The translations under genes and the position numbers were made by a program. 64,000 bases of DNA. Source: Cyanobium sp. PCC 7001 (GTDB taxonomy: Bacteria; Cyanobacteriota; Cyanobacteriia; PCC-6307; Cyanobiaceae). The notes below the pieces were generated by a model, which did not search any database, was not told the origin of the DNA, and saw only the letters and a list, made by a program, of their open reading frames with translations. The stretch covers positions 62,001 to 126,000 of the forward strand of contig NZ_DS990556.1 of the NCBI RefSeq assembly GCF_000155635.1, read 5' to 3'. Position 1 is the stretch's first letter, and each line of letters begins with the position of its first letter. This document shows positions 57,595 through 64,000 of the stretch, piece after piece.

Positions 57595-58299
57595 TCAGCG
57601 GCCGGGCAGTTTGGCCAGATCCTCGCTGGCCCCCATCACCACCAGCAGCTCATCGCGCTGCACCACATGGGTGGCGGGGGGGTTCACCGTGAGCTGGTTG
57701 TCCGGTCCGGCGGCCAGCACGCTCACATGGAAGCTCTTGCGCAGGTTGATGTCCCGCAGGGACTTGCCGATGAACTCCTCGGGCACCCGGATCTCCTCGA
57801 TGCTGGTGCGGTCGTCCAGCCGCAGCCGGTCGAGCAGGTTGGGCCGCACCAGTTCCTGGCCCAGCCGCTGACCCTGCATCTTGGAGGGAAAGATCACCCG
57901 GTCGGCGCCCACCCGCTGCAGCATCTTCATGTGGAGGTCGTTGGTGGCCCGGGCGATCACCCGCTCCACCCGGCTGCCGCTGCTGTCCTTGGCGATCAGG
58001 GTCACCGTGATGCTCACCTCGATCGGCTCGCTCATGGCCACCACCACGGTGTGCACATCGAGCACGCCCGCCTCCCGCAGGGCCTCTTCGTCGGTGCTGT
58101 CCACCTTGCGGGCCGTGATCGAGGGATCCAGCTTGTTGAGCCGGTCCACGGCGCCGGGGTCATTGTCGATGGCCAGCACATCCGCGCCCGCCTTGCTCAG
58201 CTCCAGGCACAGCGCGGTGCCGAAGCGGCCCACGCCGATCACGGCGAAGCTGCCCAGGGCCCGGTTCTCGGGGGGATTCCAGTTCCACCAGTTGCTCAT
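57595..58299 (-). CDS. ktrA: Potassium uptake regulator KtrA/TrkA
   Basis: 234 residues. The RCK-N Rossmann motif is FAVIGVGRFGTALCLELSKAGADVLAIDND (about 16-45), followed by the RCK-C domain (RTSIEEIRVPEEFIGKSLRDINLRKSFHVSVLA, about 150-215). It forms the cytoplasmic gating ring of the Na+-dependent K+ transporter, binding nucleotides. It lies 125 bases downstream of ktrB on the same strand. Confidence 0.93.
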   Translation of the reverse strand: MSNWWNWNPPENRALGSFAVIGVGRFGTALCLELSKAGADVLAIDNDPGAVDRLNKLDPSITARKVDSTDEEALREAGVLDVHTVVVAMSEPIEVSITVTLIAKDSSGSRVERVIARATNDLHMKMLQRVGADRVIFPSKMQGQRLGQELVRPNLLDRLRLDDRTSIEEIRVPEEFIGKSLRDINLRKSFHVSVLAAGPDNQLTVNPPATHVVQRDELLVVMGASEDLAKLPGR

Positions 58300-58423
58300 C
58301 GTTGCTGGACAGAGGAATGAGAGAGATGCGGGAGTGGGGCGGGGTCGACCTCCCGGTCAGGGGCCGGGAGCAACCGGTGCAGCTTCCCAGACAGGCGGCC
58401 GGGAGGGTTCTCCGGGAGGCTCC

Positions 58424-59881
58424 TCAGATATAGAGCTCCTCGCGGGGGTAGCCCACCCGGGTCGGGGGCCGGTTGCCGTAGAGCGCCGAGAGCAGCAGCA
58501 GGATGCCGAGCCGCCCCACGAACATGCCCACCATCAGCACCAGCTGCCCCCAGCGGTTCAGCTTGTCGGTGACCCCGAGGTCGAGCCCCACGGTGCCGAA
58601 GGCCGACATGCAGGTGAACAGCTTCTCCAGGAAGCTGAACTTGAGCTGGCTTGACTCACCCGAGGCCGTCGGCCCCAGACCGAGCAGCAGCGCCATCAGC
58701 AGCACGAAGATCAGGGAGGCGATCGTCACGCCGATGGCGCGCAGCACCACCCGGTCGGGGATCTGACGGTTGTGGATCACCACGTCCTCCCGGCCCTTGA
58801 GGGTGGAGCGGGTGGTGGCCATCAAGGTGGCGAAGGTGGTGGTCTTGATCCCGCCGCCCGTGCCGCCCGGGCTGGCGCCGATGAACATGAGCACGATCAC
58901 CAGCAGCAGCCCCGCATCCGAGAAGGTGGCAGCCGAGAGGGGCACGGTGTTGAAGCCGGCGGTGCGGGTGGTGATCGACTGGAACAGGGTGACCTGCAGC
59001 TTCTGGATCCCGGCCAGGGGTTCGATCACACCGCCGATGGCGAAGTGCTCGGTGAAGAGCAGTCCCAGGCTGCCGAACAGGATCAGCAGCACGGTGGAGC
59101 GGATCACCAGCCGCGAATGGAGGCTCAGCTTGCGGAACGGCTTGCTGCTGCGGCGGTTGGCCCACAGGTCGTTGATCACGCGCCAGCCGATGCCCCCCAC
59201 CACGATCATGGAGGCGATCACGGTGTTCACCACCGCGTTGTCGCGGTAGCGCTCCAGGCTGTCGCTCCAGAGGCCGAAGCCGGCATTGTTGTAGGCGCTG
59301 ATCGCGTGGAACAGGGAAGCCCAGAGCCGCTCCAGCGGATCGCTGATGTCGGTGAAGCCGAAGAAATAGAGCACCGCGGTGCCCAGGCCCATCATCCAGC
59401 TGCCGGCCACCAGGATGCTGTTGAAGGTGGGGCCGATGCCCCCCACGCCGAAGTCATCGAGGGCCCGCCCCTTGTCGAGCCTGGCCCGCAGGCCCGAATG
59501 GCCCTGCACGAAGCCCTGCAGGAAGGTGGTGATCGCCATCAGGCCGAGACCGCCGGTGATGATCAGCCCCGCCAGCGCCACCTGGCCGAAGGGGGTGAGT
59601 TCCGTGCCGATGTCGATCACCGACAACCCCGTGACGGTGATGGCCGAGGTGACGGTGAACAGGGCCTCCCACAGTCCCACCGTTTCGGTGGAGCACAGCG
59701 GTGTGGAGAGCACCAGCGTGCCGGCGGCGATCACGAGGGCACCGGTGATCACGGTGAACTGGGGCACCGTGAGCCGGTGACGCCAGCGCTGCAGGGCCTC
59801 CCAGGCCCGGGAAGGAGCGGCACGGCGCGCACGGCCGCCAGCGGACGGGATGTTCGAGCGGTGAATGTCGGGAGGCTGCAT
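58424..59881 (-). CDS. ktrB: Potassium transporter KtrB/TrkH
   Basis: 485 residues from the ATG at 59881. Four pore regions are visible: SAITVTGLSVIDIG, HAISAYNNAGFGLW, SITTRTAGFNTVPL and SAFGTVGLDLG, each with the selectivity-filter Gly (the first segment has TGL, the others AGF or VGL). The charged N-terminus is longer than in bacteria. With KtrA it imports K+ for osmotic and salt adaptation, relevant beside the MscS channels upstream in the window. Confidence 0.93.
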   Translation of the reverse strand: MQPPDIHRSNIPSAGGRARRAAPSRAWEALQRWRHRLTVPQFTVITGALVIAAGTLVLSTPLCSTETVGLWEALFTVTSAITVTGLSVIDIGTELTPFGQVALAGLIITGGLGLMAITTFLQGFVQGHSGLRARLDKGRALDDFGVGGIGPTFNSILVAGSWMMGLGTAVLYFFGFTDISDPLERLWASLFHAISAYNNAGFGLWSDSLERYRDNAVVNTVIASMIVVGGIGWRVINDLWANRRSSKPFRKLSLHSRLVIRSTVLLILFGSLGLLFTEHFAIGGVIEPLAGIQKLQVTLFQSITTRTAGFNTVPLSAATFSDAGLLLVIVLMFIGASPGGTGGGIKTTTFATLMATTRSTLKGREDVVIHNRQIPDRVVLRAIGVTIASLIFVLLMALLLGLGPTASGESSQLKFSFLEKLFTCMSAFGTVGLDLGVTDKLNRWGQLVLMVGMFVGRLGILLLLSALYGNRPPTRVGYPREELYI

Positions 59882-60009
59882 CGCGGCAGCGGCCGTGCCG
59901 GGGGTGGGTAACCTAGACCCCATGTCCCCAGTGGGATCTGGCATCCCGGCCCCCAGGGATGGCTCCCCCCACCATCCCCCGGACGGCACCCGGACGGTGC
60001 CCGCTCAGC

Positions 60010-60042
60010 ACCTCAACGTCACCTCAACGTCACCTCAACGGC
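60010..60042 (+). repeat. Three 11-base direct repeats upstream of dedA
   Basis: ACCTCAACGTC occurs twice exactly and then as ACCTCAACGGC, at 60010, 60021 and 60032, ending 17 bases before the dedA ATG. The 11-base period is one helical turn, as in Pho-box type response regulator sites. The unit itself does not match a consensus I know. Confidence 0.85.
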
Positions 60043-60059
60043 ACCGAGCCGGCACCTTG

Positions 60060-60713
60060 ATGGACGACCTGCCGGCCTGGATCCTCAACGCGGTGGTGAA
60101 CGCGGTGGACACCAACCCCTGGCTCGGCTACGGCGCCATCGCCACCGCCATGCTGCTGGAGAACGTGATCCCGCCGGTGCCTTCCGAGGTGCTGCTGCCG
60201 ATGGCCGGCTACCTCGTGTGGCGCGGCCAGCTCCTGCTGGTGCCCACCGTGGCGGCGGCCCTGCTGGGCACGGTGACGGGCGCCTGGTTCTGGTACTGGA
60301 TCGGTCGGCTGGTGCACCCCCGACGGCTGGAGCAGTGGCTGCAGCGCCATGGCCGGCGGCTGGGTCTGGTGGTGGACGACCTCGCCCGCAGCCGCCGCTG
60401 GTTCCTGCGGCACGGAGCTGCGCTGGTGTTCTGGGGGCGGATGGTGCCTGGCCTGCGCACGTTGATCTCCGTGCCGGCGGGGCTCGAGCGCATGCCCCAG
60501 CCGGTTTTCCTCGCCTGGACCACGGCGGGGAGCCTGATCTGGACCACGGCGCTGATCCTGGTGGGCCGGGCCCTGGGGGAGGGCTACCGGCGGGTGCAGC
60601 CCTGGCTGGAGCCCTACGCCCAGGCCCTGAAGCTGGCCCTGGTGGCGGCCCTGGGTCTCGGCGTGCTGGTGCTGCTGCTGCGGGCCGTGCGTGCCGGCCG
60701 CCAGCCTGGCTGA
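60060..60713 (+). CDS. DedA-family membrane protein
   Basis: 217 residues. NPWLGYGAIATAMLLENVIPPVPSEVLLPMAGYLVWRG is the DedA/SNARE-associated start, GTVTGAWFWYWIGRLV and FWGRMVPGLRTLISVPAGLERMPQPVF the second block with the conserved Arg and Gly-Pro-Gly. DedA proteins are lipid scramblases/undecaprenyl-phosphate flippases. The ATG at 60060 follows three 11-base repeats. Confidence 0.92.
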   Translation: MDDLPAWILNAVVNAVDTNPWLGYGAIATAMLLENVIPPVPSEVLLPMAGYLVWRGQLLLVPTVAAALLGTVTGAWFWYWIGRLVHPRRLEQWLQRHGRRLGLVVDDLARSRRWFLRHGAALVFWGRMVPGLRTLISVPAGLERMPQPVFLAWTTAGSLIWTTALILVGRALGEGYRRVQPWLEPYAQALKLALVAALGLGVLVLLLRAVRAGRQPG

Positions 60714-60997
60714 TCACCCCTGCTTGATCGAGTCATAGGACATTCCTTTCGCGGGCCGCTTCAGAACCCCTGGGGCCACGCTTAAGGTTTCGCTCACACT
60801 CAGAGAGACCCCATGATTGCCGCGCCGGGGACCCGTCTCCGCCTTTCATTCCCTGAGCGGGGACGGCCCAGGCGTTCTGTTCCCCTGCCCACGGCGAGAA
60901 CGCCCACCCATGCAGTGGTCGAACGGCGCGTGAGGTCGTCTGTTCGGATGACGTTGCCGTTCACGTCTTCACAGTCACTGTCACAGTTGCTGAACCC
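60714..60997. promoter_or_regulatory. Leader and promoter region of the ndhF4 operon
   Basis: This 284-base gap holds no convincing gene. A 62-codon frame (60813-61001) overlaps the ndhF start but has mixed third positions and no domain. CTTAAGG (60782-60788) and a CACAGTCACTGTCACAG direct repeat near 60970-60985 are the noticeable signals. Low-CO2 regulation by a LysR-type factor is expected from homologues, but no clear site was found. Confidence 0.45.
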
Positions 60998-62917
60998 ATG
61001 AATGTCCTGTTTCTGGAGACAGCCTGGCTGGTACCCGTCTACCCGCTGGTTGCCGCCATCCTCTCCCTTGCCTGGTCTCCCGGGGTGATCTCCCGCACCG
61101 GCCCACGCCCCTGCGGCTACATGAATCTGCTGCTGGTCACCGTGTCCTTCGTGCACAGCGTGCTGGCTCTGATCACCCTGCACAGCAATGCCAAGGCCGG
61201 TGCAGCGGCGCTGTACGCCCCCATCACATTCAGCTGGACCTGGCTGAACACCGCTGGCCTCAGGATCGGGGTCGACGGCCTGATCACCGAACCGGCACTG
61301 ATCGCGATGACCGTGATCACCGGTCTCCACATTCTCGTTCAGCTCTATTCGATCGGCTACATGGAGAGGGACTGGGGCTGGGCCCGGTTCTTCGGCTCCC
61401 TCAGCTTCTTCGAGGCCGGTCTGTGCGCCCTGGTGATCACCGATTCGCTGTTCTTCAGCTACGTGATTCTCGAGCTGCTCACCCTCGGCACCTACCTGAT
61501 CGTGGGCACCTGGTACAACCAGCCCCTCGTGGTCAAGGGGGCGCGGGATGCCTTCCTCACCAAGCGGATCGGTGACCTCATCCTGCTGGCCGGCGTGATC
61601 GCCCTGCTGCCGGTGACGGGCACCTGGAACTTCCACGGCCTGCAGGCCTGGGCGGCCCAGCAGATGGCGGCTGCCCCCGGCAACCCCAGCCCCCTGCCCC
61701 TGGGCCAGACCCTGATCCTGCTGGCCCTGATCGCCGGACCGATGGGCAAGTGCGCCCAGATCCCTCTCCACCTGTGGCTGGACGAGGCCATGGAAAGTCC
61801 CCTGCCTTCCACGGTGCTGCGCAATTCCGTGGTGGTGACGGGCGGTGCCTGGGTGCTGCTTCGCCTCGAACCTCTGCTGGAGCTCAGCCCCTTCGTGCGG
61901 GCCGTGCTGGTGGTGGTGGGGGGCTCCACCGCCGTGGTGAGCTCCCTGATCGCCCTCGCCCAGGTGGACATCAAACGGGCCCTCTCCTTCCTGGTGAGCA
62001 GCTGGCTGGGCCTTCTGTTCGTTGCGGTGGGGCTGGCGGGAACGAGCGTGGCCGACCACCTGCTGCTGGTGTACCCGCTGCCGATGGCCCTGATGCTGAT
62101 GGCCCTGGGCACGGTGATCGTGAGCAACATCACCCAAGACCTCACCCAGCTGGGCGGACTGTGGAGCCGGCGTCCGGTGATGGGCATCGCCTTCCTGGTG
62201 GGCGCGGCCGGTCTTGTGGGCCTGCCCCCGTTCGGAGGCTTCTCGGCCCTGCGGGAGCTGCTCGATCTCACCGCCGCCAGCAATCACCCCGTGCTGCTCT
62301 CGAGCCTGGTGCTGGTCACCAATGCTCTGATCGCCGGTGGCCTGATCCGGGTGTTCGGGCTGATCTGGGCCGGAGAGCCCTCGGTGTTCACGATCCGTTC
62401 GGCCGAGGTGCTCTGGCTGATGGTGCTGCCGACCACAGTGCTGATGGGCATGGTGCTGCACCTGCCCGTGCTCCTGGCTCTGAACCATGTGTTCCCCCTC
62501 AACCCGATCCTGGACTGGGGCCCCACGGGTGTGCTGCTGCTGATCAGCACCCTGGTGGGCGGAGGGCTGTCGGCCGTGTTCTATCTGCGGCCCCATCCCC
62601 TCGCCAAGCTTCCCGCCATGCTCGGCGGCCTCCAGGCCTGGCTCGCCGAGGACATGCAGACCGAGCGCTTCTACCACCGCACCGTGGTGGCCATGGTGCT
62701 GGCCCTCGCCCGGTTCGGGGCCTGGAGCGATGCCCGGCTGGTGGATGGCTTCAGCAGCGGCACCGGTGCGGCTGCCATGGCGGGGGCCCGGCGCCTCAGC
62801 TTCACCACCTCAGGCCGTTCCCAGGCCTATGCCCTCACCCTGGTGCTCGGCGTGCTGCTGATGGCGGCCTGGCTGATCGCCGGCGGCGGCCAGCCCGTTC
62901 CCCAGACCCTGCCCTGA
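60998..62917 (+). CDS. ndhF4: NDH-1 CO2-uptake subunit NdhF4
   Basis: 639 residues with about 16 membrane helices. IGVDGLITEPALIAMTVITGLHILVQLYSIGYM is the NuoL/NdhF core start. In the third quarter, GPMGKCAQIPLHLWLDEAMESPLPSTVLRNSVVV replaces the usual LIHAA segment by LRNSV, as in the CO2-hydrating NdhF3/F4 forms rather than respiratory NdhF1. The ndhD partner follows 9 bases later. Together with a CupB-type protein (outside the window) it would form NDH-1MS', the constitutive low-affinity CO2 uptake complex of marine Synechococcus. Confidence 0.9.
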   Translation: MNVLFLETAWLVPVYPLVAAILSLAWSPGVISRTGPRPCGYMNLLLVTVSFVHSVLALITLHSNAKAGAAALYAPITFSWTWLNTAGLRIGVDGLITEPALIAMTVITGLHILVQLYSIGYMERDWGWARFFGSLSFFEAGLCALVITDSLFFSYVILELLTLGTYLIVGTWYNQPLVVKGARDAFLTKRIGDLILLAGVIALLPVTGTWNFHGLQAWAAQQMAAAPGNPSPLPLGQTLILLALIAGPMGKCAQIPLHLWLDEAMESPLPSTVLRNSVVVTGGAWVLLRLEPLLELSPFVRAVLVVVGGSTAVVSSLIALAQVDIKRALSFLVSSWLGLLFVAVGLAGTSVADHLLLVYPLPMALMLMALGTVIVSNITQDLTQLGGLWSRRPVMGIAFLVGAAGLVGLPPFGGFSALRELLDLTAASNHPVLLSSLVLVTNALIAGGLIRVFGLIWAGEPSVFTIRSAEVLWLMVLPTTVLMGMVLHLPVLLALNHVFPLNPILDWGPTGVLLLISTLVGGGLSAVFYLRPHPLAKLPAMLGGLQAWLAEDMQTERFYHRTVVAMVLALARFGAWSDARLVDGFSSGTGAAAMAGARRLSFTTSGRSQAYALTLVLGVLLMAAWLIAGGGQPVPQTLP

Positions 62918-62926
62918 TCCGCGGCC

Positions 62927-64000
62927 ATGTCGTTCCTGATCCTCCTGTTCGTCGTTCCCCTGCTGGCGGGGCTTCTGGTGTCCGTGCTGCCACCGGAAGG
63001 CACCCTCAGGCCACGGCCCACCGCCCTGGCGGCCGCCTTGATCCAGCTGGCGCTGGTCCTGCTCTGCTGGCGCTATCCGCCCGAACCCCTCCACCTGGCC
63101 TGGCTGCCGAAGCTGGGGCTCGGGCTTGAGCTGGGCCTCGACGGCCTCTCCCTGCCGCTGATGGTGCTCACCAGCCTGCTCACGGCCCTGTCGGTGCTGG
63201 CCTCCCCGGTGAACCAGAGTCGCCCGCGGCTGTACTTCGCCCTGATCCTCGCCACCAACCTGGGCCTGGTGGGGGCGTTCCTGGCCACCAACGCCCTTCT
63301 GTTCCTGCTCGCCTTCGAGCTGGTGCTGATCCCCACCACCCTGCTGGTGGCGACCTGGGGCAAGGAGAGACGCGCCGCCGCCGCGGTCCGCTACCTCCTC
63401 TACGGCGCCGTGTCCGGGCTGGCCCTGCTTGCCGGCGTGCTGGCGATCGGCTGGTACTCGGCCCAGAGCCCCTCGGGCATCGCCATGGCCAGCGATGGCT
63501 CGGCCCTCACCCTGTTCAGCTACCAGACCCTGGAGGCGGCCGAGATCCCCTCCGGCGTGGGCACCGTGATCCTTGGGCTGCTGGTGCTCAGCTTCGGGTT
63601 GAAGCTGCCGGTGGTTCCGCTGCACGGCTGGCAGCCGATCAGCTACGCCGAGGCGCCCATTCCGGTGGTCATGCTGCTGAGCGGGGCCGTGTCCAAGCTG
63701 GCGGCCTACGGTCTGCTTCGCTTCGGGGTGGGGTTCCTGCCCGAGGCCTGGGCCAACCTCTCGCCCTGGATTGCCGCCATCGCCGCCATCAGCGCGGTGT
63801 ACGGGGCCATGACCGCCATCGCCCAGACCGACATCCGCCGGCTGATGGCCTACAGCTCGCTGGGTCACATGGGTCTGCTCACGCTGGCCCTGGCGGCGGC
63901 CACACCGCTGAGCCTCCAGGGGGCGGTGGCCCAGGTGATCGCCCATGGCCTGATCTCCGCCCTGCTGTTCTCCTGCGTGGGCCTGATCGAGCGCAAGACC
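62927..64000 (+). CDS. ndhD4: NDH-1 subunit NdhD4, 3' end cut by the window
   Basis: 358 codons are visible, ending in frame at ERKT without a stop. The N-terminus is SFLILLFVVPLLAGLLVSVL and proton-channel motifs are LELGLDGLSLPLMVLTSLLT, LLFLLAFELVLIPTTLLVATWG (channel Glu) and GLKLPVVPLHGWQPISYAEAPIPVVMLLSGAVSKLAAYGLLRF (Lys, His). IRRLMAYSSLGHMGLLTLAL is the NdhD hallmark. It follows ndhF4 in one operon. The rest of the gene and probably the cupB/chpX gene lie downstream. Confidence 0.92.
   Translation, partial: MSFLILLFVVPLLAGLLVSVLPPEGTLRPRPTALAAALIQLALVLLCWRYPPEPLHLAWLPKLGLGLELGLDGLSLPLMVLTSLLTALSVLASPVNQSRPRLYFALILATNLGLVGAFLATNALLFLLAFELVLIPTTLLVATWGKERRAAAAVRYLLYGAVSGLALLAGVLAIGWYSAQSPSGIAMASDGSALTLFSYQTLEAAEIPSGVGTVILGLLVLSFGLKLPVVPLHGWQPISYAEAPIPVVMLLSGAVSKLAAYGLLRFGVGFLPEAWANLSPWIAAIAAISAVYGAMTAIAQTDIRRLMAYSSLGHMGLLTLALAAATPLSLQGAVAQVIAHGLISALLFSCVGLIERKT

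Noticed and set aside
60813-61001. 62-codon frame just before ndhF4
   Set aside because: Mixed third-position composition, no domain and overlap with the ndhF4 start; treated as leader sequence.

Overview
The window is a chromosomal segment of a high-GC unicellular cyanobacterium, most like the Synechococcus/Cyanobium group. The marks are ndhL, a cyanobacterial DUF3007 gene and trpA in one run, a CO2-uptake type ndhF/ndhD pair, a cyAbrB-type regulator, a group 2 sigma factor, FutA/FutB iron transport, a SomA-like SLH porin, fused hisIE, and a tRNA-Leu(UAA). I see no rRNA, CRISPR array, insertion sequence or prophage. Gene density is high and many neighbours overlap by 4 bases.

Layout. 1-13 kb is mostly housekeeping: truncated glcD, a DUF1400 alpha/beta hydrolase, exonuclease III, a TPR protein, then a coupled run of a DUF554 protein, an AAA-less FtsH-type peptidase, larC and a flippase-like membrane protein. 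A hydroxyacid dehydrogenase faces a Fur protein with a repeated N-terminus and a SulP transporter. 13-24.5 kb carries a probable sulfatase module: exported HAD phosphatase, damaged AraC regulator, arylsulfatase, two MscS channels, formylglycine-generating enzyme, DUF1622, DUF202 and a BASS-type transporter. An AlkB gene with an internal stop lies inside it. 24.5-27 kb encodes envelope proteins, one extremely Arg/Asp-rich.

27-32.6 kb is an iron block: Crp/Fnr-type regulator behind two Fur-like operators, a 46-residue Cys/Lys-rich microprotein, futB-futA, a 47-residue membrane microprotein and an SLH porin behind a good Fur box. 32.8-38.4 kb is a minus-strand zinc-like block: QueD-like enzyme, DUF318 permease, TIGR03943 protein, Ig-like/propeller protein, Zur-like regulator, C-type-lectin-like protein and CobW GTPase with a His-rich tract. 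Iron and zinc control therefore sit side by side.

38-50 kb mixes hisIE, a matrixin-like protease, sigma factor, small conserved proteins, a Nif11-cupin fusion, cyAbrB, a c6-like cytochrome, an aminotransferase, a double-frameshifted methyltransferase, trpA and ndhL. 50-60 kb has tRNA-Leu, LysM and transglycosylase-like proteins, a MIF homologue, NUDIX, DUF924, MAPEG, a Ca2+/cation antiporter and a minus-strand ion-transport group (SLC13-type permease, KtrA, KtrB). The end carries DedA and the start of the ndhF4-ndhD4 CO2-uptake operon, cut by the window edge.

Four genes look broken by point changes: the AraC regulator, alkB, the psiE start and a methyltransferase. Either this genome is losing accessory genes or the assembly has residual indels; raw reads would decide.
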